Shown: piece after piece, positions 32,808-42,098 of the stretch
How the letters are laid out: every line of letters begins with the position of its first letter
Position numbering within the stretch: position 1 is the stretch's first letter
Assembly: GCA_022564935.1 (NCBI GenBank)
Contig: JADFKM010000010.1
Location: 1-42,399, forward strand
Source of the DNA: Candidatus Dadabacteria bacterium
GTDB lineage: Bacteria; Desulfobacterota_D; UBA1144; Nemesobacterales; JADFKM01
Length of the DNA: 42,399 nucleotides
Direction of reading: 5' to 3'
Notes under the pieces: model-generated
What the model saw: only the letters and a program-made list of their open reading frames with translations
What the model was told of the DNA's origin: nothing
The model's database searches: none
Program-made: the position numbers and the translations under genes

Positions 32808-35756
32808 ATGAAAAGAAAAGGACTCTTCATTTTATTGCTTGTGCCTCTGATACTGGTAGCGTTCTACCCTCCCGCATCCAGAGAGCAAATCCACTATTCG
32901 GAGGCAATATACGACAGCATCCTAACTACGGTCATACGCTATACGAAGCGCAACTACCTCGACCCTTCGTCAATAGACCCGGTCAAGATGCTCGCCGCAG
33001 GGCTGGGGCGGCTGGAAAAAGAGATCGATGAGGTGCTGGTAGAGTTCCCCTACGGAGAGGACGGCCCGTCGTTCATCGCACAAGTGATGGATGAGCGAAA
33101 GGTATTCCACCACAGCAGCGTAGTCGACATGGAGACAATGGCCGACAAGATGGAAGAGGTTTTTCAGTTCGTCTTCCCCAGGGTTGACGGGGAGAAGTAT
33201 AAGCCCCACGAGGTGGAGTACGCCGTTGTGGACACGATGCTCAAGTCCCTCGACCCTCATTCGGGCATAATCACTCCCAAAGTCTATAAGGAATTCATGG
33301 TCGAGACCGAAGGCAGCTTCGGAGGGCTCGGCATCGTGATCGGCATCAGGGACGGCCAGCTCACCGTCATTGCTCCGATTGAAGGGACGCCCGCATACAG
33401 GGTGGGCATCAAACCCAAGGACAAGATAGTGCAAATAGAGGACGAGTCTACAATAAATATGTCCCTTATCGAAGCGGTAAGCAAGCTGAGGGGGCCCAAG
33501 GGCACCGCCGTGAATATAAACGTCATGCGGGATGCGTTCACAGACTCTAAGCTGTTCACGATCATAAGGGATACGATCAAGATCGAGAGCGTGGAGGCTT
33601 TTGACCTCGGTGGCGGCATCGGCTATTTGCGAATCAGGGATTTTCAAAAAAACACCCTCAGCAGTCTCAAAGAGCACCTGGGCAGACTGAAGAGCGGAGG
33701 GAGACTGGAGGGACTCATTCTAGACTTCAGGGGGAACCCCGGCGGGCTGCTCAACCAGGCGCAGAAAATAGCCGACCTGTTCCTCGAGAGCGGAGTTATA
33801 GTTACTACCCGCATCGGCTCCTCCGACAAGAACTACAAGGCAAAGCCCTCAAGGGGGGACTTCAAAGGAAAACTGGCCGTGCTTGTGGACTCAGGAAGCG
33901 CCAGCGCATCGGAGATCGTCGCAGGGGCGCTAAAGAACAATGACAGGGCCATAGTGATCGGAGAGAGGACGTTCGGTAAAAGCTCTGTTCAGCAGATTTT
34001 CGACCTCGACGACGGCTCGGCCCTGAAGCTGACGATAGCAAAATATCTCACCCCCGGAGAGAAATCCATTCACGACGTGGGAATAACCCCCGACATCCTG
34101 GTCATTCCCGTAACGGTAGGCAAAGAATTTGTGCGTTTCAAACCGCTTTCGGCCTATATAAAGGATAAGAAGCTTGAGGGGAAAAACCTAACCCTCGAGG
34201 AGCCCTCTTACTCCGTTTCCTATCTCGATACATCATCCGTCACCCAGGACGATAGTGAGGAAATAACCCCAGAAGAAGCCTTGAGCACAAAGGAGAAGAG
34301 AAAGAAGATCGAGAACGACTTTTACGTCAACATAGCTAAAGAGATACTCATGTCGGTGAACGCCCGTTCAAGACAACAAACAATCCTCAAAGCCAGAAGA
34401 GAAATAAACAGGGTGGCGCTCATTGAAGAAGTCAAGATAGAAAAACAGCTTCGCTTAAGCGGTATCGATTGGTCGAAGGGCAAAACGGCCCCGGGCGTCC
34501 CCGAAATAGGCGTGACCGTACACCCATCCACCCCGAAGGGCAAAGCCGGAGAGGGCATGCCCATCACTATAACCATCAAAAACACCGGCTCCGTACCCCT
34601 GTATAGACTCACCGGATTTACCAAAACGGACAACCCGATTTTTAATGGGAAGGAATTCGTATTCGGCAAGGTCGAGCCGGGACAGACTAAGAGCTGGAAG
34701 ATCAAGGTGAAAATTCCAAAGACGACCCTCACGCACCAGGACGAAATCACACTCCGCTTCAGAGACGACCACAACCACACCATCCCCGATTACAAGTTCA
34801 ACGTCGAGGTCCAGGAGCTGCCCCGCCCGTCATTCGCGTTCAACTACGAAATTATAGACGACGGCAGGTACGGCACAAACGGCAACGGCGACGGTATTCC
34901 CGAGCCGGGAGAGACCGTAGGGGTGCTCCTGAAGCTGAAGAACTCAGGCCCGGGCGTTTCACAGAAATGCGTCGTCACGCTGAAAAACCTGTCCGGGGAC
35001 AAGGTATTCCTCGAAAAGGGGAGGTTCCAGTTCGATAACTTCATGCCCGGCGAGCTCAAAGAGGCTCCTCTGCTTTTTACACTCCGCAAAGACATCCCAG
35101 AGATCGAGCTCCAGCTGGTCATTTTTGACGACGTGCTCAGGAAGGGGGTGGTAGAGAAGATCAAGATCCCCAGACACGCCGAAGATACTACACTGAAAGC
35201 TACTTCTACCTACGCTTTGGTCTTAATGAACATGACGCCCGTCAGGGGCGGGAGCTTCACCGAGGCCTCCCTGGTAGGGTACCTGCAAAAGGGCGCTGTT
35301 ACCGAAACCTCCGGCCGGACCAGGAACTGGGTCAAGGTCGTCTTGGATGAGGACTCCTTCGGCTGGGTCAAGTCCGATAGCATCTCTTTTCTCGCAATGA
35401 GCAGCACCGGTAACAGCCACATTAAACACGGCGGCTTCGAAGAGGTGCTTTCCTCCCCGCCCACAATCACGCTGAAGAGCTACTCGCTCTCGACTCCTTC
35501 TGGGGAAATAAACGTAAGAGGTATCGTTGAAGACCCCGACGGCGTGGGCCTTATCTCCATATTTGTCGGCGAGGACAAGGTCAAGCTCCTGCCTTCTTCG
35601 AAGGACCGCGTCCCCTTCTCTACAAACGTGAAACTCAAAGAAGGGATCAACTATATCACCGTTTTCGCAAAAGACTCCTACGGTCTTACCAGCAAAAAGA
35701 GCATTATGGTAAGGAGATTGGATTCACAGCGGGAAGACGTGATAACGTCCGAGTGA
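32808..35756 (+). CDS. S41 C-terminal-processing protease with PDZ and extra C-terminal domains
   Basis: 982 residues from the ATG at 32808. The ORF-track TTG at 32787 adds seven residues and splits the signal peptide, so I prefer the ATG (KGLFILLLVPLILVAFYPPA follows). N-terminal helical region, PDZ domain about 165-245 (GSFGGLGIVIGIRDGQL, VGIKPKDKIVQIEDEST), then S41 core with LRIRDFQKNT, LDFRGNPGGLL, the Ser segment VDSGSASASEIVAG near 365-370 and the Lys in ERTFGKSSVQ near 391: a Ser/Lys dyad. The C-terminal 450 residues hold two Ig/CARDB-like beta domains, an SH3-like piece (WVKVVLDEDSFGWVKSDS) and a final Ig-like domain. This layout resembles the MXAN_5808-type proteases of Myxococcus. 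Likely a periplasmic processing protease; its stop codon abuts the next ATG. Confidence 0.92.
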   Translation: MKRKGLFILLLVPLILVAFYPPASREQIHYSEAIYDSILTTVIRYTKRNYLDPSSIDPVKMLAAGLGRLEKEIDEVLVEFPYGEDGPSFIAQVMDERKVFHHSSVVDMETMADKMEEVFQFVFPRVDGEKYKPHEVEYAVVDTMLKSLDPHSGIITPKVYKEFMVETEGSFGGLGIVIGIRDGQLTVIAPIEGTPAYRVGIKPKDKIVQIEDESTINMSLIEAVSKLRGPKGTAVNINVMRDAFTDSKLFTIIRDTIKIESVEAFDLGGGIGYLRIRDFQKNTLSSLKEHLGRLKSGGRLEGLILDFRGNPGGLLNQAQKIADLFLESGVIVTTRIGSSDKNYKAKPSRGDFKGKLAVLVDSGSASASEIVAGALKNNDRAIVIGERTFGKSSVQQIFDLDDGSALKLTIAKYLTPGEKSIHDVGITPDILVIPVTVGKEFVRFKPLSAYIKDKKLEGKNLTLEEPSYSVSYLDTSSVTQDDSEEITPEEALSTKEKRKKIENDFYVNIAKEILMSVNARSRQQTILKARREINRVALIEEVKIEKQLRLSGIDWSKGKTAPGVPEIGVTVHPSTPKGKAGEGMPITITIKNTGSVPLYRLTGFTKTDNPIFNGKEFVFGKVEPGQTKSWKIKVKIPKTTLTHQDEITLRFRDDHNHTIPDYKFNVEVQELPRPSFAFNYEIIDDGRYGTNGNGDGIPEPGETVGVLLKLKNSGPGVSQKCVVTLKNLSGDKVFLEKGRFQFDNFMPGELKEAPLLFTLRKDIPEIELQLVIFDDVLRKGVVEKIKIPRHAEDTTLKATSTYALVLMNMTPVRGGSFTEASLVGYLQKGAVTETSGRTRNWVKVVLDEDSFGWVKSDSISFLAMSSTGNSHIKHGGFEEVLSSPPTITLKSYSLSTPSGEINVRGIVEDPDGVGLISIFVGEDKVKLLPSSKDRVPFSTNVKLKEGINYITVFAKDSYGLTSKKSIMVRRLDSQREDVITSE

Positions 35757-36683
35757 ATGCTAAAGTTCACACTGAGTCGCGCGCTTACCGGCGCACTGGT
35801 CGTCTTCACCGTAGCTACAATCACTTTCTTTTTGCTCAGGACCCTTCCGGGGGGCCCGTTCGACGAGGACAAGACGCTCCCACCCGAAATCCAGCGGAAC
35901 ATTGAGAAGAAATACAGGCTGGACGAGCCTGTGTGGAAGCAGTATCTATATTACATCTACGACCTCTCAAGGGGTGAGTTCGGCCCTTCCTACAAGTACA
36001 TCGACCGCTCTGTGAACGACATCATCAAAAACACACTGCCGGTATCCGTAAAGCTCGGGGCGGTGGGGTTTGCGCTCGTCCTTTCGATAGGAGGCACGGT
36101 GGGAGTGCTCAGCTCCGTGCGTCCCAGGGGGCTTGCCGATTTCGCGGGGGTTGCGGCGGCGACCACGCTTGTGTCTGTGCCAAGCTTCGTGGTGGGGGCG
36201 CTTCTCATGTACTTTTTCTCCGTAAGGCTGGGGTGGCTCCCCGCGGCGCTGTGGGGAAGGCCGGAGCACTTCGTTCTCCCTGCGCTAACGCTTGCCATAG
36301 GGCCGGCCGCCTACCTGTCCCGCCTCATAAGGGGGAGCATGCTCGAGACCTCCGGCTCGGCGTTTATCAGAACGGCGCGTGCAAAGGGGCTAGGGCAGTT
36401 CAAAATTGTGCTCAAGCACGTACTCAAAAACGCGCTTATCCCGATCCTTACGGTACTCGGCCCAATTGCGGCGTTTCTTGTAACGGGCTCGTTCGTGGTC
36501 GAGCACATTTTCGAGATACCGGGGATGGGCAAGTTCTTCGTAATAGCGGTATCGAACAGGGACTACCCGCTTGTCATGGGCATAACGGTGATTTATACGG
36601 TGATACTGGTTCTGGCCAACTTCGTCGTGGACTTAAGCTACGCCCTCATCGACCCCCGAATCACTTTCGAGAAACAGCGCTGA
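35757..36683 (+). CDS. OppB/DppB-type ABC transporter permease (orphan)
   Basis: 308 residues with six membrane helices. The N-terminal helix with FLLRTLPGGPF and the EAA loop (RTARAKGLGQFKIVLKHVLKNALIPILTVLG) are the marks of the first permease of peptide/nickel/glycine-betaine importers; EIPGMGKFFVIAVSNRDYPLVMG is the classic C-terminal block. It starts directly after the protease stop (TGAATG) and ends 8 bp before truA, so all three are co-transcribed. No partner permease, ATPase or binding protein is present here. Confidence 0.93.
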   Translation: MLKFTLSRALTGALVVFTVATITFFLLRTLPGGPFDEDKTLPPEIQRNIEKKYRLDEPVWKQYLYYIYDLSRGEFGPSYKYIDRSVNDIIKNTLPVSVKLGAVGFALVLSIGGTVGVLSSVRPRGLADFAGVAAATTLVSVPSFVVGALLMYFFSVRLGWLPAALWGRPEHFVLPALTLAIGPAAYLSRLIRGSMLETSGSAFIRTARAKGLGQFKIVLKHVLKNALIPILTVLGPIAAFLVTGSFVVEHIFEIPGMGKFFVIAVSNRDYPLVMGITVIYTVILVLANFVVDLSYALIDPRITFEKQR

Positions 36684-36691
36684 GCCCCGAA

Positions 36692-37432
36692 ATGAAAAAC
36701 ATCAAGCTCGTAATAGAGTACGACGGCACGAACTATCTGGGATGGCAGCGCCAGCCCCAGGGCCCCACCATACAGCAGTCCATCGAAGAGGCTCTCGGTA
36801 AAATAACGGGTGAAGACGCTTTCATCATCGGCTCCGGTCGGACGGACTCAGGGGTTCACGCCCTCGCTCAGGTCGCAAACTTCACCACGGCGTTCAAAAT
36901 GACCCCGAGGGAGTTCCAGAGGGCGCTCAATTCCACACTACCGAAGGACATAGTGATAATCGGGGTGGAGCAGGCCGCCCTCGAGTTCCACTCGCAGTAC
37001 GACGCCGTCACTAAGACGTATCTTTACCGCATACTCAACCGCACCTACCCCACGGCGCTCGATAAAAACAGAGTGTGGCATGTGCGCGAAGGGCTGGACG
37101 TGGGGAAGATGCGACTTGCGGCCGAGCCGCTGCTCGGAAGGCACGATTTCCGGGGCTTCGCCCTCGCCGACAGAACCGTCAAAACTACGTTGAGAAACGT
37201 CCTGCGCACAAGGCTCCAGAGGAGCGGGAACGGCCTTATAGAGTTCGAGATCGAGGCCGACGGGTTCCTCAAGCGCATGGTGAGGCTCATTGTGGGGACG
37301 CTCGTGAACGTGGGGAAATGCAAGATTCCGCACGAATTCGTTCGTGACACGCTCCGAACGGGCAACAAGACACATTTCGTCAGGTCGGCTCCCCCTCAGG
37401 GGCTGTTCCTCAAAGAGGTGAGGTACGGGTGA
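36692..37432 (+). CDS. truA: tRNA pseudouridine(38-40) synthase TruA
   Basis: 246 residues from the ATG at 36692. The ORF-track start at 36233 is inside oppB in another frame. NIKLVIEYDGTNYLGWQRQP at the start, catalytic Asp in GSGRTDSGVHALAQVANF, then KTYLYRILNR, HDFRGFA and FEIEADGFLKRMVRLIVGTLVNVG. It makes pseudouridine at positions 38-40 of the tRNA anticodon arm. Last gene of the protease operon. Confidence 0.97.
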   Translation: MKNIKLVIEYDGTNYLGWQRQPQGPTIQQSIEEALGKITGEDAFIIGSGRTDSGVHALAQVANFTTAFKMTPREFQRALNSTLPKDIVIIGVEQAALEFHSQYDAVTKTYLYRILNRTYPTALDKNRVWHVREGLDVGKMRLAAEPLLGRHDFRGFALADRTVKTTLRNVLRTRLQRSGNGLIEFEIEADGFLKRMVRLIVGTLVNVGKCKIPHEFVRDTLRTGNKTHFVRSAPPQGLFLKEVRYG

Positions 37433-37543
37433 GGGGGATTTTAGAGAGGGATGGGTGAAATTCCAGAGCAGTTTGACAATATTCCCGGAAGATGATAACT
37501 ATACTTACACTGTGCATTCGAGATCACACTGGTTTATACACTT

Positions 37544-39166
37544 TTGAGTAAACGAATACAATTTTCCGGCTTTGGTAAAGCGCTAAGCGCACACTCCGCC
37601 GCCTTACTCCATATGCTAATCGCAGTTGCGTTCTCCGCCCTCATCCTCGTCGCAGCTTGTAATAGCGGCGGCGGCGGCGGTGGCAATTCCTTCAAATTCA
37701 CCGATGTCACCGCTCAGTCCGGTTTCAATTACACACACGGCTTTAAACGTCCGCCATCTTCAGAATCGTTAATCATATCAGGCGGGGTAGCCGCTGGAGA
37801 TTACGACGGAGATGGTTGGGTAGACTTATACGTAGTAAGAGGTAACATTGGCCCAAACCTTCTGTTCCGTAACATGGGCGACGGGACGTTCCAAGAAGTG
37901 GGCGGCACCGCAGGCTTAGATATAGACAATAGCCGGGGCTCCGGCCCAACATTTGCCGACTATGACGGGGACGGCTGGCTCGACCTATTTATCGGAGGGA
38001 TTGGAAGAACAGACCCCTCACTTTTTCGCAACCTCGGCGACGGAACCTTTGAGGACGTCACATTAGCTTCGGGACTGATAGACGAAACCAACACTTACTC
38101 AGCCGCTTTTGGGGACTACGACCTGGACGGCGACTTGGACCTCTTCATCACCCACTGGTTAGTATTGGGAACCCCTAAATATCTTTTGCGGAACAACGGC
38201 GACGGCACCTTTACCGACGTTACATCCGAAGCAGGGTTACCCCCATTTACCGTAGCTACTATTAACTCCTTTACGCCAAACTTCGCTGACATCAACAACG
38301 ATGGGTGGCCAGACCTACTGATCGCGGCCGATTTTGGCAAAAGCAGGGTATTCATTAATCAACAAGACGGGACTTTCACCGATGCCACAACACCTGTAAT
38401 ATCGGATGAAAACGGAATGGGAGCCTCCGTCGGGGACTACGATAATGATGGCGACCTGGACTGGTTCGTAACAAGCATTTTCGACGACGATGGAGTTGCC
38501 GAGGGCAACTGGGGAGTTACCGGAAACCGCCTCTACCGAAATACCGGTGACGGGACCTTTGAAGACGCAACGGATGAAGCCGGGGTTCGAAACGGCTACT
38601 GGGGATGGGCAAGCTGCTTTGCCGACTTCAATAACGACGGTTTCCTTGATATTTTTCACGTCAACGGTTTTCCCCAAGAAGACCCTGACTTCGTCAATGA
38701 TCCCTCAGTGCTTTTTATATCAAATGGTGACGGCACCTTCACCGAAATGGCCAAGGAGCTGGGTTTAGACGACACGGGACAGGGCCGCGGAGTTGTGTGT
38801 TTCGATTATGACCGCGACGGCGACATCGATATATTCATTGCCAACAATCAGCAGCCCCCAAGGCTTTACCGTAACGACGGCGGCAACAGTAACAATTTTC
38901 TCAACATAAAGCTCATCGGCCTCCCCCCGAATACCGAATCCATTGGGGCACGCATTTTCCTCACACTTGCCGGCGAAACTCAGATGAGGGAGCTTAGAGC
39001 AGGGAGCAACTTCGAATCCCAGAACCCAGTGGAGGTGAACTTCGGCCTGGGCAGCGCCACACTCGTCGAAATGATTTCTATAAAGTGGCTAGACGGCGCC
39101 ACTATAGTATTGGGGGACGTAGCCGCAAACCAGTTCCTCGAAATTCCTCACCCCAACCTGCCTTAG
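37544..39166 (+). CDS. FG-GAP / VCBS repeat lipoprotein with ASPIC/UnbV domain (CRTAC1-like)
   Basis: 540 residues from a TTG start; an in-frame ATG at 37613 would give MLIAVAFSALILVAAC directly and may be the real start, neither having a clear ribosome site. Lipobox LVAAC, then six Gly. A seven- to eight-blade propeller follows, with DYDGDGWVDLY, DYDGDGWLDLF, DYDLDGDLDLF, DINNDGWPDLL, DYDNDGDLDWF, DFNNDGFLDIF and DYDRDGDIDIF calcium loops. The C-terminal UnbV part (IGARIFLTLAGETQMRELRAGS, VEVNFGLG, ISIKWLDG) closes the protein. Same architecture as the gene at 21088, with about 40 extra residues. Surface-exposed binding or scaffold role likely. Confidence 0.92.
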   Translation: MSKRIQFSGFGKALSAHSAALLHMLIAVAFSALILVAACNSGGGGGGNSFKFTDVTAQSGFNYTHGFKRPPSSESLIISGGVAAGDYDGDGWVDLYVVRGNIGPNLLFRNMGDGTFQEVGGTAGLDIDNSRGSGPTFADYDGDGWLDLFIGGIGRTDPSLFRNLGDGTFEDVTLASGLIDETNTYSAAFGDYDLDGDLDLFITHWLVLGTPKYLLRNNGDGTFTDVTSEAGLPPFTVATINSFTPNFADINNDGWPDLLIAADFGKSRVFINQQDGTFTDATTPVISDENGMGASVGDYDNDGDLDWFVTSIFDDDGVAEGNWGVTGNRLYRNTGDGTFEDATDEAGVRNGYWGWASCFADFNNDGFLDIFHVNGFPQEDPDFVNDPSVLFISNGDGTFTEMAKELGLDDTGQGRGVVCFDYDRDGDIDIFIANNQQPPRLYRNDGGNSNNFLNIKLIGLPPNTESIGARIFLTLAGETQMRELRAGSNFESQNPVEVNFGLGSATLVEMISIKWLDGATIVLGDVAANQFLEIPHPNLP

Positions 39167-39314
39167 ACGATAAGGCGCCTTTTCCCCCCACTTTATTCAT
39201 AACCGACCCCGTTCATTACCCCATATATAACCGACATATAACCTTCATTGACAACCCCTCAGGACACGGGCTTACTAATCATCGCGGGAATAAATAGAGG
39301 TAAGGGAGAGTGTA

Positions 39315-40100
39315 ATGGGATACCAATTTATTTCCTATAAAAGAGAGCCGGGAGATATAGGAACGCTCACAATTAACCGCCCTAAGGTGCTCAACGCGCT
39401 GAATTGGAGCACCCTCAGGGAACTGGATGACTTCCTTGAAGACAAACTGCCAAAGGAAAACCTGAAGGCCCTCATCATCACCGGGGAGGGCGAAAAGGCG
39501 TTTGTGGTCGGAGCCGACATCTCTGAGATGCAGGAGATGACGGCTAGGGAATTCCAGGAATACGTCGGTTTCGCGCACAGGGTCTACGACCAGATTGAGA
39601 ACGACCCAATCCCATCTGTAGCAGCTATAAACGGCTACGCCCTGGGAGGCGGGTGCGAGCTTGCGCTTGCATGCGACATACGCATAGCAAGCGAGAGGGC
39701 CAAGCTGGGCTTCCCCGAGGTCAAGCTCGGCATTTTCCCCGGTTGGGGAGGCACGCAGCGCATCACAAGGGTGCTCGGGCTGGGAAAAACCAAGGAGCTA
39801 GTGTTCACAGGGGAGATGATAGACGCCGCCGAAGCGCACAGAATAGGCCTGGTAGAAAGGGTGGTCCCTCACGAGCAGCTAATGAGCGAGGCCTGGAAGC
39901 TGGCAGGTATTATCTCCAAAAACGGGCCCTACGCCGTAAGGCTCGCAAAGACGGCCATCAACGCAGGCTCCGAGATGGACCTGCAAAAGGCGCTGCTGCT
40001 CGAAAAAACCCTCGTGTCCCTGTGCTTCGACACAGAGGACAGAGTAGAGGGAATGAAGGCTTTCCTGGAAAAGAGGGAGCCTGTGTTCAACGGAGTCTGA
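39315..40100 (+). CDS. Enoyl-CoA hydratase/isomerase family protein (crotonase)
   Basis: 261 residues, normal length. LTINRPKVLNALNWSTLREL at the start, the oxyanion-hole region KAFVVGADISEMQ, the helix AINGYALGGGCELALACDIRIAS and FPEVKLGIFPGWGGTQR. Both catalytic Glu of hydratases are present (in GCELAL and FPEVKL). It likely hydrates trans-2-enoyl-CoA in fatty-acid or amino-acid degradation; specificity is unknown. GGGAGA ribosome site before ATG. A FAH-family gene follows 67 bp later on the same strand. Confidence 0.94.
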   Translation: MGYQFISYKREPGDIGTLTINRPKVLNALNWSTLRELDDFLEDKLPKENLKALIITGEGEKAFVVGADISEMQEMTAREFQEYVGFAHRVYDQIENDPIPSVAAINGYALGGGCELALACDIRIASERAKLGFPEVKLGIFPGWGGTQRITRVLGLGKTKELVFTGEMIDAAEAHRIGLVERVVPHEQLMSEAWKLAGIISKNGPYAVRLAKTAINAGSEMDLQKALLLEKTLVSLCFDTEDRVEGMKAFLEKREPVFNGV

Positions 40101-40167
40101 CGCCGACCGCGGCAAAATTATGGAGACGGGAATCGATTTACCCGATGCGAGCTTCTAATATTACAGT

Positions 40168-40926
40168 ATGAAAGTAGCCAGGTTCAAAAACTCGAACGGC
40201 GCTGTCAGGACGGGCATCATCCAGGACGGAGTGGTGAGGGAGATAGAAGGGGACTTATACTCGGACTACTCCCTTGCCGATACCGTATACCCCCTGAGTG
40301 AAATCGCCTTCCTTCCCCCCTGCGCCCCTTCCAAAATAGTGGCCGTCGGGCTGAACTACAAAGACCACGCCGCAGAGATGCAAAAGCCTCTTCCCGAGGA
40401 GCCGCTCATATTTCTCAAGCCCAGCACTGCCCTGATAGGCCACGAAGACGACATCATATATCCTGATTACATGACCTCGCGAGTGGACTTTGAAGGGGAG
40501 CTCGCCGTAGTTATCGGCAAAGAGACTAAATGGATGAATGAAGATGATTGGAGGGAGCATGTTTTCGGATTCACCTGCATCAACGACGTCAGCGCGCGCG
40601 ACCTGCAGGCAAAGGACGGCCAGTTCACGAGGGCTAAGGGGTTCGACACCTTCGCCCCCATGGGCCCGGTGATCGAAACTGAACTCGACCCCTCGGCCCT
40701 AGAGATAAAAACCACACTCAACGGGGAGGTAAAGCAGAATTCGAACACCTCGCGGCTCATATTCCCCGTGCCGAGAATAGTGAGCTTCATCTCAAGGGTC
40801 ATGACCCTTCTTCCCGGCGACGTCGTCGCCACCGGCACCCCTTCAGGGGTCGGACCCATGCAAAAGGGCGATACCGTCGAGGTGAAGATCGAGGGAATCG
40901 GGGTTTTGAGGAACTACGTGAAGTGA
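40168..40926 (+). CDS. Fumarylacetoacetate hydrolase (FAH) family protein
   Basis: 252 residues. VAVGLNYKDHAAEMQK, IFLKPSTALIGHEDDIIYP, the metal-binding acidic patch VDFEGELAVVIGKE, INDVSARDLQAKDGQFTRAKGFDTFAPMGP and TPSGVGPMQKGDTVEVKIEGIG are the family signature. Members cleave or decarboxylate C-C bonds of diketo acids, such as 2-hydroxyhepta-2,4-diene-dioate isomerase, acylpyruvase or oxaloacetate decarboxylase. Which one cannot be told from sequence alone. It may work with the enoyl-CoA hydratase upstream in an aromatic or amino-acid breakdown route. Confidence 0.94.
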   Translation: MKVARFKNSNGAVRTGIIQDGVVREIEGDLYSDYSLADTVYPLSEIAFLPPCAPSKIVAVGLNYKDHAAEMQKPLPEEPLIFLKPSTALIGHEDDIIYPDYMTSRVDFEGELAVVIGKETKWMNEDDWREHVFGFTCINDVSARDLQAKDGQFTRAKGFDTFAPMGPVIETELDPSALEIKTTLNGEVKQNSNTSRLIFPVPRIVSFISRVMTLLPGDVVATGTPSGVGPMQKGDTVEVKIEGIGVLRNYVK

Positions 40927-40952
40927 AACCCGGATAAAGCTCTCACTTCAAT

Positions 40953-41747
40953 TTACTCAGGCACTATGGCCACTATTCTGAGCGGCCCGCCGCTGCCTCC
41001 CTTTATCTTCATCGGAAGCGCAATCACAAGCGCCCCCTTCGCGGGCAGCTCCTCCAGGTTGGCAACATTCTCAAACACAGGGATGTTCTCCTTGAACAGT
41101 ATCCGGTGGCTCTCGAACAGCTTCGACTGGCCGTAGTCAATGCTCAGAGTGTCGACACCTACGGCCGAGATGCGGCGGTTCTCGACGAGCCACCTCGCGC
41201 CTTCTGGCGAGAGCCCGGGGAAGTGGAGCTTAGCCACGGCGCCCGCGCCCCTCTCGGCGGTGCCCATGTACTTCTGCCTATCGGGCCAGTGCCTGCCGTA
41301 GCCCGTGCGCAGAAGTACGATTGCGCCCTCAGGAATAGTCCCATGCTCCAGCTCCCAGGCGAGGAAATCCCCGGAGCTCACCTGGTAATCGGGGTTCGTC
41401 AGCGCCTTCACGGACACGTCCACAATTACCGCCTCGCCCATCAGCCTCTCGAGCGGTATCTCGTCCACCCTCGTCATACCCCTGACAAAATGCGAGGGGG
41501 CGTCAATGTGGGTTCCCCCGTGCTCCGAAGCGCTGAACTTGTTCGCTTCGTAGTAGAACCCGCCCTTCGTCTGTCCCCTGAACACCGTCACGAGCTCGAA
41601 GGTCTCCGAGGTGGGCCAGTACACGGTGTCGGCAGAGAAATCGTGTGTCAGGTCGACCAGCCGTCCTTCAAAAAGCGAAATAGTCTTCTGACAGCCGGTC
41701 GATAATACCAGCAGGAGGATTAGCAATAAGGCAGCTTTCTTTTTCAT
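40953..41747 (-). CDS. Cyclase / kynurenine-formamidase family hydrolase, lipoprotein
   Basis: 264 residues. The catalytic metal motif HGGTHIDAPSHF sits in FSASEHGGTHIDAPSHF, and VDLTHDFSADTVYWP opens the domain; further blocks are AIVLLRTGYGRHWPD, GLSPEGARWLVENRRISAVGVDTLSIDYG and IPVFENVANLEELP. This is the metal-dependent amidohydrolase family PF04199 (KynB, isatin hydrolase). The odd point is the N-terminus: a signal ending LSTGC, a good lipobox, so it should act at the periplasmic face instead of in the cytoplasm. GGAGGGA ribosome site. Convergent with the FAH gene. Substrate unknown. Confidence 0.93.
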   Translation of the reverse strand: MKKKAALLLILLLVLSTGCQKTISLFEGRLVDLTHDFSADTVYWPTSETFELVTVFRGQTKGGFYYEANKFSASEHGGTHIDAPSHFVRGMTRVDEIPLERLMGEAVIVDVSVKALTNPDYQVSSGDFLAWELEHGTIPEGAIVLLRTGYGRHWPDRQKYMGTAERGAGAVAKLHFPGLSPEGARWLVENRRISAVGVDTLSIDYGQSKLFESHRILFKENIPVFENVANLEELPAKGALVIALPMKIKGGSGGPLRIVAIVPE

Positions 41748-42098
41748 CCTCTGTCCCTCCGTTTAAAAGGGAGATGTGTATAAAAGCGGATTTTAATTGC
41801 CGTCCACAAAGATGTCAATGTCCTCTTAGCAGATAATTCCTCAGGTCGATGCTAAATAAAAATTTAGAAACGGCTTGCCCTCTGTCCTTGAAACATGTAT
41901 CCGGGAGAAACCCTTCTCGACATATCAACTTATGACGTTATTCCGATGAGCTGAAAAACGTAAGTTCATCAAATTAGCAAGAATCGATTAATAACACCCT
42001 TCCCAATGGAACCCGTAACATCACTCCCTTTATTACCCCCCCCTTCAAGGGTAAAATACCACCTGCGTTAAAACCCTTGCATTTAAAGGAGAGCAGCC
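41748..42098. other. Divergent intergenic region before leuB
   Basis: 351 bp, AT-rich, between divergent genes. It must contain promoters for both, but I can pick no clear boxes. No leader peptide, T-box or riboswitch pattern recognised. Confidence 0.4.

Noticed and set aside
36233-36691. N-terminal extension of truA in the ORF track
   Set aside because: Lies inside oppB in another frame; TruA family starts at the ATG at 36692.
41748-42098. Leucine leader or T-box before leuB
   Set aside because: No Leu-codon leader peptide, antiterminator or T-box motif could be recognised.
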